Below, one piece after another: positions 1-8,455 of a stretch of 64,000 nucleotides of DNA. The stretch lies in assembly GCA_000307935.1 (NCBI GenBank), contig AMWX01000008.1, positions 124,001 through 188,000 of the forward strand, in the 5' to 3' direction. A program made the position numbers and the translations under genes. The DNA comes from SAR86 cluster bacterium SAR86E. GTDB taxonomy: Bacteria > Pseudomonadota > Gammaproteobacteria > Magnimaribacterales > D2472. The notes below the pieces were generated by a model. The model searched no databases, was not told where the DNA came from, and saw nothing but the letters and a program-made list of their open reading frames with translations. The first letter of the stretch is position 1; every line of letters starts with the position of its first letter.

Positions 1-633
1 ATCACATTTTTTAATTTCAGTTAATACCTCTTCAATTAATTTCTCAGAAAAAGATAAAAGTAATGCATCCTTAGCATCTAGAAAATTTATATATTTTGGA
101 TTGAAAAGTATTTCAGAGGCTATTTTCAGATTAACTGGATCCAAATTTTTTCGTTGAAGTTGTAAATAAATAGACTCTTTAAAATTTCTTGCACCAATTC
201 CAGCTGGCTCAAGATCATGCACAATTCCCTCAAGAACATTCTGTATTTCTTTATATGTATAAAAAAAATTAAGGCTCTCCTCAATCACGTCCAATGGATC
301 GTGGAGAAGACCATCTTCCCCAAGAGATTGAATAATAGCTAATGCAATTTTCTCTTTTTTAGGGCTCAGTCTTAAGTCTATAAGTTGTGATTCTAAATGA
401 TCGCCTAATGTAGCCATGCTGGAGAGGTTTTGAATTATGTCTTCATCATCGAAGCTTGAATTATTATCTAAATTTTCAACCTTATTTAAGAATGGATTCT
501 CATCTATTTCATTATTAATTCTATTGATAATTTCTAATCTTGATAATTGAAGTAGATCAATCGATTTTTTTAATTGAGGAGTAATTGAAAGCTGTTGCTT
601 TTGTTGGAATTCTCTAACCAGCCTAATTGCCAT
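1..633 (-). CDS. rpoN: RNA polymerase sigma-54 factor, N-terminal 211 residues (cut by window edge)
   Basis: Translating the complement from the ATG at 633 gives an open frame to base 1 that is absent from the ORF track because it runs off the window. The first ~50 residues are the glutamine-containing region I of sigma-54 (LVREFQQKQQL, then LLQLS and NEIDENPFL), which contacts enhancer-binding ATPases. An acidic linker follows, then the start of the core-binding domain. Sigma-54 directs RNA polymerase to -24/-12 promoters. The start lies 3 bp after the lptB stop, as expected for the conserved lptA-lptB-rpoN order, so it is probably co-transcribed with them. The DNA-binding C-terminus with the RpoN box lies outside the window. 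Confidence 0.93.
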   Translation of the reverse strand, partial: MAIRLVREFQQKQQLSITPQLKKSIDLLQLSRLEIINRINNEIDENPFLNKVENLDNNSSFDDEDIIQNLSSMATLGDHLESQLIDLRLSPKKEKIALAIIQSLGEDGLLHDPLDVIEESLNFFYTYKEIQNVLEGIVHDLEPAGIGARNFKESIYLQLQRKNLDPVNLKIASEILFNPKYINFLDAKDALLLSFSEKLIEEVLTEIKKCD

Positions 634-636
634 CTT

Positions 637-1359
637 TTAAGAAAACATCTCGCCAAAGTAACTTTCTTTTACTGTTGAGTTTTGAGTTAATTCTTCTTGC
701 GTACCTTCAGCTATTATTTTTCCATTATTTAGTATTAATGCACGATCACACAAGCTTAAGGTCTCCCTAACATTATGATCGGTAATTAATAATGCCATAT
801 CTTTTTTTGATATTGCTACAAGCAATTCCTTAATCTCTTCTACAGCAATTGGATCAATTCCAGCAAATGGCTCATCAAGAAGTAAAATGCTTGGCTGAGA
901 GATCATTGTTCGTGCAATTTCAACTTTGCGCCTCTGACCTCCAGACAGCATTCTTCCTTTCAGACCTAAAATTGTATTAAGACTAAAGTCATCGATAATT
1001 TCTTTTACAAAATTTGTGTAGTCAGAACTTCCTGAGATTAATTCAGACATACCCATTAAATTTTGTTCAACTGTTAAATCTAAAAAAAGAGATGCTTCTT
1101 GAGGTAAATATACTAAACCATGTCTAGCCCGAATATGCATAGCATCTTTGCTAACATCTTTATCTCTAATAAATACCTTTCCTTTCTCAGAAAAAACAAG
1201 GCCTGCTGCAATATAAAATGCAGTAGTTTTACCAGCTCCATTAGGTCCAAGCAATCCTACAATTTCATTTCTGTTGATTGAGAAGCTTATGTCAGATAGT
1301 ATCTGGTTTCCGTTTATAGATTTATTTATATTCGAAAGTTTAAGATAAGCATTATTCAT
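637..1359 (-). CDS. lptB: LPS export ABC transporter ATP-binding protein LptB
   Basis: This is the cytoplasmic ATPase of the LptB2FG complex, which extracts lipopolysaccharide from the inner membrane and pushes it across the Lpt bridge. Walker A (GPNGAGKTT) is at residues 38-46. The ABC signature (LSGGQRRKVE) is near 139 and Walker B (ILLLDEPFAGID) near 158; the H-loop (ITDHN) follows. At 240 residues it has the family's usual length. Its start overlaps the end of lptA by 8 bp and it is followed by rpoN, the standard order. lptF and lptG are not in the window. Confidence 0.96.
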   Translation of the reverse strand: MNNAYLKLSNINKSINGNQILSDISFSINRNEIVGLLGPNGAGKTTAFYIAAGLVFSEKGKVFIRDKDVSKDAMHIRARHGLVYLPQEASLFLDLTVEQNLMGMSELISGSSDYTNFVKEIIDDFSLNTILGLKGRMLSGGQRRKVEIARTMISQPSILLLDEPFAGIDPIAVEEIKELLVAISKKDMALLITDHNVRETLSLCDRALILNNGKIIAEGTQEELTQNSTVKESYFGEMFS

Positions 1360-1750
1360 TAGATAGAATTTGGTATGTAATTAAATTTGCATTTATAACG
1401 TTTCCTTGATTATTCAGCTCAGCATTTCCAATCATTTTCATTGCCTCATTGGGAAATATAATAAAGGTCTCTGCTTTTCCTTCGATTTTTTCAGATTTAA
1501 TGGTTGCAGGATTTCCGAAAATTTTTAAACTTTCTTCGTCAAGTATTAAGGTAGCCTCATCTCCAGATATTAAATAATTTCCAAAAGAGATTTTTATGTC
1601 ATCTAAAAAAGCTAAATTACCCTCAATTTCATTTAATGTAATTTCATTTGCCTGAATTGAAATATTTTGAAAATTGCTCAATGCACAGTTTGCATCGTTT
1701 ATATATATACAACCAATAATCAAAAATAATGTTCTATAAAGTTCTTGCAT
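1352..1750 (-). CDS. lptA: LptA-like periplasmic LPS bridge protein (short)
   Basis: This is an OstA/LptA-fold protein expected to form the periplasmic bridge that carries LPS to LptD. The sequence has a signal-like hydrophobic start (residues ~5-20, ending DANCA) and then short beta strands. The run NPATIKSEKIEGKAE resembles the LptA core. At 132 residues it is well short of the roughly 185 in E. coli and stops soon after the ITYQ strand. The track extends it to a TTG at 1777 inside kdsD; I prefer the ATG at 1750, 7 bp past the kdsD stop, because it puts the signal peptide at the N-terminus. The usual lptC upstream is missing, so one short protein occupies the lptC/lptA position. An LptC identity cannot be fully excluded. 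Confidence 0.78.
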   Translation of the reverse strand: MQELYRTLFLIIGCIYINDANCALSNFQNISIQANEITLNEIEGNLAFLDDIKISFGNYLISGDEATLILDEESLKIFGNPATIKSEKIEGKAETFIIFPNEAMKMIGNAELNNQGNVINANLITYQILSNE

Positions 1751-1757
1751 TAGTTTT

Positions 1758-2732
1758 CTAGATAATTCCCGATTCAAGTAATTGATGCATCGTTATTATT
1801 CCAAATTCACTTTTTTCCCCTTCATGAGGTTTAACAACAAGGCTAAGTATTTTATTCTTTTCCATAATTTCTGCCGCATCAATGGCTAAATCATCACCAA
1901 ATATGCTTTTAAAATTTGCTGTCATAATATCTTTTATATTTGTATTTTCTATGTCGACACCATTATTAAGACATCTCCTAAGATCACCGTCTGTGAAGAC
2001 TCCTACGATCTCACCATTGGCTTCAACCAACGTAAGGCCAAGTTTTTTTTCAGAGATAACAATTAGAGTATCTTTTAGTGAGGTTAGCTGATCAACAATA
2101 GGAGTCATTTCACCAATTGTTGCTATATCTTTAACGAGAGTTGTAAGTTTTTTTCCAAGTTGGCCGGCAGGATGCGACTTTGCAAAATCATCTCTGCTGA
2201 AACCTCGAGCTTCTAGCAGTGATATTGCTAAAGCATCCCCAAATACAAGCGCAATTGTTGTTGAAGACGTTGGAGCTAGATCGAGAGGGCAGGCTTCTTC
2301 GGCTGCATTTATTGCAAGACTAATTTTCCCAGCTTTAGATATAGTGGAATGAAGGGTATTAGTAACTGTGTAAATATTTGCTGTAGCTCTTTTTAAGGCA
2401 GGCAATATTTCAATAATTTCCTTTGTCTCACCAGAGTTAGAAAAAATTAATACAGCATCATTTTTTCCAACCATTCCTAAGTCCCCATGAGCAGCTTCCG
2501 TAGGATGAATAAAAAATGAGGGAGTGCCCGTAGAAGATAAGGTAGCGGAAATTTTTTGAGCAACATGTCCTGATTTACCTATGCCCATAAGAATTAACTT
2601 GCCTTTTAGTTGAATTATTTCCTCACATAAATCATCAAATGTAGGTTGAATTTGCTTGGCCAATTCAAGCACTGCATTCCCTTCGATTGTGATTACTGCC
2701 CTAGCTGAATCAATAAAGGTTTTTGCTTTCAT
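1758..2732 (-). CDS. kdsD: Arabinose-5-phosphate isomerase KdsD
   Basis: This enzyme interconverts ribulose 5-phosphate and arabinose 5-phosphate, the first step of Kdo synthesis for LPS. Residues ~35-175 are a SIS sugar isomerase domain with the motifs GIGKSGH, STGTPSFF and HPTEAAHGDLG. Residues ~205-324 contain a tandem CBS pair (VGVFTDGDLRR). Length (324) is typical. It heads the minus-strand lpt operon, but kdsC, which normally follows, is absent; kdsA lies elsewhere in the window at 35.4 kb. It diverges from mlaC with a 40 bp gap. Confidence 0.95.
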   Translation of the reverse strand: MKAKTFIDSARAVITIEGNAVLELAKQIQPTFDDLCEEIIQLKGKLILMGIGKSGHVAQKISATLSSTGTPSFFIHPTEAAHGDLGMVGKNDAVLIFSNSGETKEIIEILPALKRATANIYTVTNTLHSTISKAGKISLAINAAEEACPLDLAPTSSTTIALVFGDALAISLLEARGFSRDDFAKSHPAGQLGKKLTTLVKDIATIGEMTPIVDQLTSLKDTLIVISEKKLGLTLVEANGEIVGVFTDGDLRRCLNNGVDIENTNIKDIMTANFKSIFGDDLAIDAAEIMEKNKILSLVVKPHEGEKSEFGIITMHQLLESGII

Positions 2733-2760
2733 AATTTAAATTTAGTTATTTTACTAATGA

Positions 2761-2772
2761 TATAATAACTAT
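2761..2772 (+). promoter_or_regulatory. Possible -10 element of mlaC, very close to its start codon
   Basis: A perfect TATAAT lies at 2761-2766 and the mlaC ATG is at 2773, only 6 bp further on. If this hexamer is used, transcription would begin at or near the start codon and give a nearly leaderless mRNA. No convincing -35 is seen 16-18 bp upstream and no Shine-Dalgarno sequence precedes the ATG. In an AT-rich gap a chance match is possible. Confidence 0.35.
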
Positions 2773-3384
2773 ATGAATATATCTTTGAAATCTGTTGCGA
2801 TGCTTGTTGTTATTGCAAGCATTAATTTATCTAGCTCTGCATCAGTCAATCCTCACATTTATATTGATCAGCAAGCTCAAAAAATGGTTTCTGTGATTAC
2901 AGAAAATGAGGATTTATATTCTCAGGATCCTGATTTATTTATCTCAAAGATTAATTATATCTTTGAACCCATGGTAGATTTTAGAAGAGTGGGAGCAAGC
3001 GTCATGGGAAAGAAATATTATTTAGCTGCAACCAAAGAACAGCGCATAGAATTCATTAAAGCTTTTAAGAGCTCACTTCTGAATACATATTCGTCCACTC
3101 TTGCACAATGGGGAGATCAAAAAATTGAAACCATTTTTCCTGATGAGGCAAACTATACAAAGGTTGTAGATGTGCAACAAAATCTAATAACATCTAGCAA
3201 CATTTATCCAATTACTTATAAAGTGAGAAATGATGGTAGTGGAAATTGGCTGATTATTAACATAATTGTAAATGGAGTAAATCTTGGGCTGACTTTTAGA
3301 AATCAGTTTCAAGCTTTGGCTACAGAACATAGCGAAAATATAGATCTAATTATTCAAAATTGGACCTCAGACGCCAACCTTTAA
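2773..3384 (+). CDS. mlaC: Phospholipid-binding periplasmic protein MlaC
   Basis: This is the soluble shuttle of the Mla system, which moves phospholipids between the outer membrane lipoprotein MlaA and the inner membrane MlaFEDB complex. A signal peptide covers residues ~1-23. The rest matches the MlaC/Ttg2D family: DFRRVGASVMGK followed by ATKEQRIEFIKAF, and a late NIIVNGVNLG segment. Length 203 is normal. The usual upstream mlaF, mlaE, mlaD and downstream mlaB are not here; mlaC stands directly before ibaG and murA, the tail of the classical mla-ibaG-murA block. The rest of the system must be elsewhere, or is lost. Confidence 0.9.
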   Translation: MNISLKSVAMLVVIASINLSSSASVNPHIYIDQQAQKMVSVITENEDLYSQDPDLFISKINYIFEPMVDFRRVGASVMGKKYYLAATKEQRIEFIKAFKSSLLNTYSSTLAQWGDQKIETIFPDEANYTKVVDVQQNLITSSNIYPITYKVRNDGSGNWLIINIIVNGVNLGLTFRNQFQALATEHSENIDLIIQNWTSDANL

Positions 3385-3401
3385 TCTCTTAATTTAAAAA
3401 G

Positions 3402-3623
3402 ATGGATATAAAAAAACTAATAGAAACCTCCTTCCCTGATGCAAAGGTTCAATTTGAAGGCGAGGACTGTAATTCCAAATTACTAATTATTAGCGAACAG
3501 TTTGCAGGAATGTCCTCTCTAAATAGGCATAAGCTAATAATGAACACTCTAAAAGATAGATTTAAATCTGGTGAATTGCATGCATTAAGTTTATCTACAA
3601 GAACTCCATCTGAGGTTGGCTGA
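3402..3623 (+). CDS. ibaG: BolA-family protein IbaG
   Basis: This is a 73-residue BolA-like protein. The family works with monothiol glutaredoxins in iron-sulfur handling and acid response. The C-terminal motif ELHALSLSTRTP and the central RHKLIMNTL helix, part of the helix-turn-helix-like BolA fold, are recognisable. A histidine in HALSL is the usual cluster-ligand candidate. It sits 17 bp after mlaC and 2 bp before murA, the classical position of ibaG (yrbA). Confidence 0.88.
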   Translation: MDIKKLIETSFPDAKVQFEGEDCNSKLLIISEQFAGMSSLNRHKLIMNTLKDRFKSGELHALSLSTRTPSEVG

Positions 3624-3625
3624 GC

Positions 3626-4885
3626 ATGGAAAAGCTTAAAATAGTTGGTGGCAATAAACTATCAGGTACAATTTCTTGCTCTGGAGCAAAAAATGCTGCG
3701 CTGCCAATGCTTGCTGCAACCATTTTGTCAGATAAACCTGTAACTTTTAAAAATCTTCCATATTTGCAAGACATAACAACGATGTTTGAGATTCTTGGTT
3801 CTATGGGCGCTGATATTACACTTAATGAGTCCATGGATTTTATTATCTCTACAGCTAACCTTAATGATTTTGAGGCTCGTTATGAGCTTGTAAAAACTAT
3901 GAGAGCATCGATATTAGTGCTAGGTTCTTTGGTGGCTAAACATGGCTTCGCAAGAATTGCATTGCCTGGAGGGTGTGCTATTGGATCTCGTCCAGTAAAT
4001 TTCCATCTTGATGCATTGGAGCAGCTTGGGGCAAAGATTGAACTTAAGAGCGGCTATATTGAAGCTAGTTGTTCCAAATTAGTTGGGTGTGAAATTAATT
4101 TTCCAGGTATATCTGTCACTGGAACAGAAAATATCATGATGGCTGCAGTATTGGCAAAAGGGCAAACCATACTAAGAAATGTTGCAAAAGAACCAGAAGT
4201 AGAGGATTTAGCTAACTTTTTAAATTCAATGGGAGCAAAAGTTTCTGGAGCAGGAACTGATGAGATAGTAATTGATGGTGTAGATGTACTAAATGAGTCT
4301 GTATTTGAAATTCCTGCTGATAGGATAGAGGCTGGGACATATCTCATAGCTGCTGCAATTACTGGAGGAGATGTAACAATTCATAATATTGATGCTAAAC
4401 GCATGAACAATATTATTGACAAATTGAAGCTAAGTGGAGCTGCCATTTCAGTGTTTAATTCAAGCATCTCACTTGAAATGAGCAACAAAACACTTAAACC
4501 TGTAGATATATCTACTGCTCCCTATCCAGGTTTTCCTACTGATATGCAAGCTCAATTTACGGTTCTTAATTCTTTATCTTCCGGTCCCTCAGTTGTATCT
4601 GAGAATGTATTCGAAAACAGGTTTATGCATGTACAAGAGTTAAATCGTATGGGGTGTGATATTACAATTAAGGGTAACAACGCATTTGTAAAGGGTGTCT
4701 CTAACCTTAACGGAGCCCCAGTTATGGCAACTGATTTGAGGGCTTCCGCAAGTTTAATTTTGGCTGGGTTGTGTGCAAGCGGCGAGACAATAGTAGATAG
4801 GATTTATCACATTGATCGAGGTTATGAGCGAATTGAAGAAAAGCTTTCATACCTTGGGGCAAACATCACAAGACTGCCAAACTAG
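3626..4885 (+). CDS. murA: UDP-N-acetylglucosamine 1-carboxyvinyltransferase MurA
   Basis: MurA catalyses the first committed step of peptidoglycan synthesis, transferring enolpyruvate from PEP to UDP-GlcNAc. The catalytic cysteine (LPGGCAIG) is C117, so the fosfomycin target residue is intact. The early SGAKNAALP motif and late TDLRASASL are also present. Length 419 is standard. It ends on a CTAG palindrome shared with the stop codon of the convergent degS-like gene. Confidence 0.97.
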   Translation: MEKLKIVGGNKLSGTISCSGAKNAALPMLAATILSDKPVTFKNLPYLQDITTMFEILGSMGADITLNESMDFIISTANLNDFEARYELVKTMRASILVLGSLVAKHGFARIALPGGCAIGSRPVNFHLDALEQLGAKIELKSGYIEASCSKLVGCEINFPGISVTGTENIMMAAVLAKGQTILRNVAKEPEVEDLANFLNSMGAKVSGAGTDEIVIDGVDVLNESVFEIPADRIEAGTYLIAAAITGGDVTIHNIDAKRMNNIIDKLKLSGAAISVFNSSISLEMSNKTLKPVDISTAPYPGFPTDMQAQFTVLNSLSSGPSVVSENVFENRFMHVQELNRMGCDITIKGNNAFVKGVSNLNGAPVMATDLRASASLILAGLCASGETIVDRIYHIDRGYERIEEKLSYLGANITRLPN

Positions 4886-5883
4886 GAATTCATACCAACC
4901 GTCTTTATTTCTGAAAAATTAATCCTATTTTCATCAAGGGTCTCAAAAGTAATTTTATCTCCTGGAAAAGAATTGTTTAAAGCCCGTGTTAAATTTTCCC
5001 ATGTTGCTTGAGCACCATTAATTTTAATAATGATATTTCCCTGTCTAATTTTACTTTCATCAAAAAGTGGGCCATAGTTTTTTAAGTCTAATATTTCTAA
5101 ACCATTGGTTAGCTTTGAGTTGAGTAAAAAACGCCTAGGTCTAACCCTAAAATCACCGATCCACGATCGCTTGACTGAACCAAATTTAATTATTTCAGAT
5201 GCAACTTCAATCATTTTATTTGCTGGAAGGGCGAATCCAATACCCGAATATGAACCTGTTTTAGAAAATATTTTTGTGTTCATTCCAATTAAATTACCTC
5301 TATGATTGATTAACGCTCCTCCAGAATTTCCTGGATTAATAGCAGCATCAGTTTGAATTAATTCAAGATATGGATTGCCATAATCTCTCCCAGTTGCACT
5401 TATAATTCCACTTGTAACTGTTTTTCCAAGACCAAATGCATTCCCAATTGCTATGACATTATCGCCAATCCGCACGTTCTCACTATCAGAGATCTCTATG
5501 GGAGTTAACTCAATTGCAGGATCAATTTTAAGGACCGCTAGGTCTGATCTTTGATCAAATCCAATTAACCTAGCAGAGAATGTTAAACCTTGTTCGAGCT
5601 CAACCTTAATTTCTTTATTGCCTTGCACAACATGAAAATTGGTAACTATATAACCTTCTTTGGAGATTATTATGCCTGAGCCAACAAGATTCCCTTCATT
5701 CCTTTGATTGAAAAAATTAAGATTGTTTTTAATATTTGAATAGATATTCACAACAGAGGGATCAGCCTTATCAATTCCATTAATATAATTTTTACTGCCA
5801 GGCTCCTGGATTGAAATATATGTGATCAGGGAGAGAAGAATTAAAAAGTTTATTCTAGAAAGCTTATTTTTAAAAAATTTCAT
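4882..5883 (-). CDS. degS: DegS-like membrane-anchored serine protease with one PDZ domain
   Basis: This is an S1C (HtrA) protease. An N-terminal hydrophobic anchor (residues ~8-22) is followed by the trypsin-like domain with catalytic His (TNFHVV), Asp (RSDLAVL) and Ser (GNSGGAL). A single PDZ domain follows at ~245-325. One PDZ and an uncleaved anchor fit DegS, the sensor that cleaves RseA and releases sigma-E when misfolded porins bind the PDZ. A DegQ-type role is possible, but those usually have two PDZ domains. The track begins at a GTG (5901); I prefer the ATG at 5883, giving 333 residues. It diverges from zapE with about 20 bp between starts. Confidence 0.88.
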   Translation of the reverse strand: MKFFKNKLSRINFLILLSLITYISIQEPGSKNYINGIDKADPSVVNIYSNIKNNLNFFNQRNEGNLVGSGIIISKEGYIVTNFHVVQGNKEIKVELEQGLTFSARLIGFDQRSDLAVLKIDPAIELTPIEISDSENVRIGDNVIAIGNAFGLGKTVTSGIISATGRDYGNPYLELIQTDAAINPGNSGGALINHRGNLIGMNTKIFSKTGSYSGIGFALPANKMIEVASEIIKFGSVKRSWIGDFRVRPRRFLLNSKLTNGLEILDLKNYGPLFDESKIRQGNIIIKINGAQATWENLTRALNNSFPGDKITFETLDENRINFSEIKTVGMNS

Positions 5884-5902
5884 ACAATTGTTACCTAGCA
5901 CT

Positions 5903-6955
5903 ATGAAAGATATACAAATTGTACTTGAGAATCTATCTTCTCAAGGTATTAAAATAGACCAGCATCAAAAACAATTTATTTTAGAGTTTCTCTCTGCAGA
6001 CGATTTGTTCAAAAAGCCTTCATTTTTTTCTAAAGGAAGAGGACTGGGAAATATTTATCTTTGGGGGCCAGTTGGCAGGGGAAAGACAATGCTACTCAAT
6101 GCAATTTTAGAATCATATTTTCAAGATTTTGGTAAATTTCATTTTTTAGAACTTATGCAAATGATTCATAAAAAGCTTGCAAACTTCACTGGCCAGAAAA
6201 ATCCATTAATCAAAGTAACCCAATCTATTGCCGAAGAGCATTCAGTTATTTTGATTGATGAGTTTCAAGTAGAGGATATTGCTGATGCAATGATCGTTGG
6301 AAATATTTTCAAAGCTTTGATTGGTCATGGAACTAGAATAATGCTGTCATCAAATGCTGAACCAGGTGAATTGTATAAAGAAGGGCTTCAAAGAGCTAAA
6401 TTTCTTCAAACCATAGAATTAATTACTTCTCATTTCAAGGTTTTCAATCTCATTGGCTCTGAAGATTATCGTTTAAAAGAAATTGCATCTTTTGATGATG
6501 ATCTTATTGAGGCCAACACTAATCAAAAAATAAGATCTTTCTTACAAAGCACATTTGATATTGAATTAAGCTCTAAAAGCTCTTTTGAAATTAATAATAG
6601 ATCTTTCCCTTGCCTAGAATCGTTTTCAGATAAATTTCTATGGTTATCCTTTAAAGATTTTTTCTCTCAGCCTTGTTCAAGCATAGATTTCATTGAGATG
6701 GTCAAGAAATTCGATTGGATTTTTATCAATGACTTCCATCATTGCTCAGATGATAATATAGATAAAATAAGACGATTTATAAGTTTTATTGACATAGCCT
6801 ATCAGGAAAAACAAAAAATGAAGTTTTTTTATACTCAAGGCATAGAATCAAATCTCTATTCCGGAGTCCTGCTACAAAAATTTTGGGAAAGATCAGCGAG
6901 CAGATTGCACGAAATCTCCACAAAAAAATATCTTAAGAATTTAAAGAAAAATTAA
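5903..6955 (+). CDS. zapE: Cell division ATPase ZapE (AFG1-like)
   Basis: ZapE is an AFG1/ATPase_2 family P-loop protein associated with the Z ring during constriction in E. coli. Walker A (GPVGRGKT) is at about residue 65 and Walker B (VILIDEFQVEDIADAM) near 120. A sensor-like LSSNAEP follows. The track's start at 5822 lies inside the divergent degS-like gene; the ATG at 5903 (MKDIQIVLE) gives 350 residues, close to the family norm. In gammaproteobacteria zapE usually sits beside rplM-rpsI, as here. Confidence 0.91.
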   Translation: MKDIQIVLENLSSQGIKIDQHQKQFILEFLSADDLFKKPSFFSKGRGLGNIYLWGPVGRGKTMLLNAILESYFQDFGKFHFLELMQMIHKKLANFTGQKNPLIKVTQSIAEEHSVILIDEFQVEDIADAMIVGNIFKALIGHGTRIMLSSNAEPGELYKEGLQRAKFLQTIELITSHFKVFNLIGSEDYRLKEIASFDDDLIEANTNQKIRSFLQSTFDIELSSKSSFEINNRSFPCLESFSDKFLWLSFKDFFSQPCSSIDFIEMVKKFDWIFINDFHHCSDDNIDKIRRFISFIDIAYQEKQKMKFFYTQGIESNLYSGVLLQKFWERSASRLHEISTKKYLKNLKKN

Positions 6956-6973
6956 ACTAAATGCATTAAAATA

Positions 6974-7002
6974 TTGATTAAATAGCTCTTAAACATTAAC
7001 AT
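6974..7002 (+). promoter_or_regulatory. Predicted sigma-70 promoter of rplM-rpsI-petABC
   Basis: TTGATT (6974-6979) and TAACAT (6997-7002) are separated by 17 bp. The rplM ATG at 7037 would have a leader of about 28 nt. This is the only convincing promoter-like pair in the 81 bp gap after zapE. Confidence 0.55.
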
Positions 7003-7036
7003 TCGCATCTAATTTTTTTCTTTAATATAAATTGCA

Positions 7037-7471
7037 ATGAAAACTCTTTCACTCAGAAAAGAAGACGCTCAACATGACTGGTATGTTGTTGATGCTTCTG
7101 ACAAAATCCTAGGCCGCTTGGCAGTTAAAATTGCTGACCGCATCAGAGGTAAAGATAAGCCAACATTTACGCCCCATACAGACGGTGGTGACTATGTTGT
7201 GGTAATCAACGCTGAGAAGATTCAAGTAACTGGAAAAAAATATGATGACAAAAAATATTATACTCACTCACTTTATCCCGGCGGTCTAAAAACTAAGGCT
7301 TTTAAAGATGTCTTGGATGATAAGCCAGAATATATCATTGAGGAGGCAGTTAAGGGCATGCTTCCTAAAAATAAACTTGGAAAACAAATGTTCAAAAAAC
7401 TTAAAGTGTACAAGGGTGAAAGTCACCCGCACGAATCGCAAGAACCTCAAATCTGGGAACCAAAAATATGA
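7037..7471 (+). CDS. rplM: 50S ribosomal protein L13
   Basis: L13 is an early-assembly 23S rRNA-binding protein of the large subunit. The N-terminus ([14 protein letters not shown]), the central [17 protein letters not shown] and the late [15 protein letters not shown] are characteristic. Length 144 is close to the E. coli 142. It overlaps rpsI by 4 bp (ATGA), so the two are translationally coupled, and it heads the operon leading into petABC. Confidence 0.98.
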   Translation: MKTLSLRKEDAQHDWYVVDASDKILGRLAVKIADRIRGKDKPTFTPHTDGGDYVVVINAEKIQVTGKKYDDKKYYTHSLYPGGLKTKAFKDVLDDKPEYIIEEAVKGMLPKNKLGKQMFKKLKVYKGESHPHESQEPQIWEPKI

Positions 7472-7860
7472 GCACCGCAATTCACTATGCAACAGGAAGA
7501 AGGAAGACCTCTTCAGCACGAGTATATCTTTCAAAGGGCAAAGGAAAAATTTTAGTAAATAATAAAGAGCTATCAAACTACTTTGGTAGACAGGTTGCAC
7601 AAATGCTTGTTATGCAACCTTTAAAACTTACTGAATTGGATGAGCAGGTAGATATTAAAGCAATGGTCAAAGGCGGGGGAAGCTTTGGGCAGGCTGGAGC
7701 CATTCGGCATGGTATCTCAAGAGCTTTGTTGGAGTACGATGAAGCACTCAGGCCTCAGTTAAAATCAGCTGGATTTCTCACCAGAGATGATAGAAAAGTA
7801 GAAAGAAAGAAACCAGGATTAAAGAAGGCAAGAAAAAGCTCTCAATTTTCCAAACGTTAA
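7468..7860 (+). CDS. rpsI: 30S ribosomal protein S9
   Basis: S9 binds the head of the small subunit; its C-terminal tail reaches the P-site tRNA. The sequence shows the N-terminal [15 protein letters not shown], the central [15 protein letters not shown], and the basic tail ending SQFSKR. Length 130 equals that of E. coli. The start overlaps the rplM stop. It is followed after 10 bp by petA, a linkage common in gammaproteobacteria. Confidence 0.98.
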   Translation: MSTAIHYATGRRKTSSARVYLSKGKGKILVNNKELSNYFGRQVAQMLVMQPLKLTELDEQVDIKAMVKGGGSFGQAGAIRHGISRALLEYDEALRPQLKSAGFLTRDDRKVERKKPGLKKARKSSQFSKR

Positions 7861-7870
7861 TTTCTACTTT

Positions 7871-8455
7871 ATGGAAGAAAAAACTACCACGCGAAGAAAA
7901 GTACTGATCGGCATGACCTCAGCAGTAGGTGCGGTAGGAGCCTCATTTGCTGCCGTTCCTTTTATTGCCTCATGGAACCCTAGTGCAAAAGCAAAAGCCG
8001 TCGGAGGTCCTGTAAAAATTGATGTATCTAAGATGCAGATTGGACAAAAAATTCAAGTATCTTGGAGAAAGCAGCCTGTCTTTGTCATTCGTCACAGCAA
8101 AGAGGCTCTAGAAAGTCTTCCGCAAGTTGAATCCAAGCTTGATGATCCTAGCTCATTAAAAATTGATGAACCATATAGAGATATTAATCCAACTCTATCT
8201 ACTTCAACTGAATATACAGTAATTGCGGGTGTCTGTACTCATCTAGGATGTGCACCAAAATATTATCCTGAGATGGAATCTCAGCCATGGGACGAATCTT
8301 GGGTAGGAGGATTTTTTTGCCCCTGCCATGGATCAATGTTCGATATTGTTGGGAGAGTATTTAAAGGAGTTCCAGCACCAACCAATTTAAAGGTTCCGCC
8401 ACATTATTTTGACGGAAATATATTAACAATAGGGGAAGAAAGAGGCACTGCATAA
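7871..8455 (+). CDS. petA: Ubiquinol-cytochrome c reductase Rieske iron-sulfur subunit
   Basis: This is the high-potential [2Fe-2S] subunit of the cytochrome bc1 complex, which passes one electron from quinol to cytochrome c1. A twin-arginine motif (TRRKVLIG) precedes the single membrane segment (residues ~10-30), consistent with Tat export of the folded domain. The cluster-binding boxes CTHLGC and CPCHGS carry the two Cys and two His ligands and the disulfide cysteines. Length 194 is typical. The stop overlaps the petB start. Confidence 0.97.
   Translation: MEEKTTTRRKVLIGMTSAVGAVGASFAAVPFIASWNPSAKAKAVGGPVKIDVSKMQIGQKIQVSWRKQPVFVIRHSKEALESLPQVESKLDDPSSLKIDEPYRDINPTLSTSTEYTVIAGVCTHLGCAPKYYPEMESQPWDESWVGGFFCPCHGSMFDIVGRVFKGVPAPTNLKVPPHYFDGNILTIGEERGTA

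Noticed and set aside
5822-5902. N-terminal extension of zapE in the track
   Set aside because: It overlaps the divergent degS-like start and adds 27 residues absent from the family; the ATG at 5903 is better.
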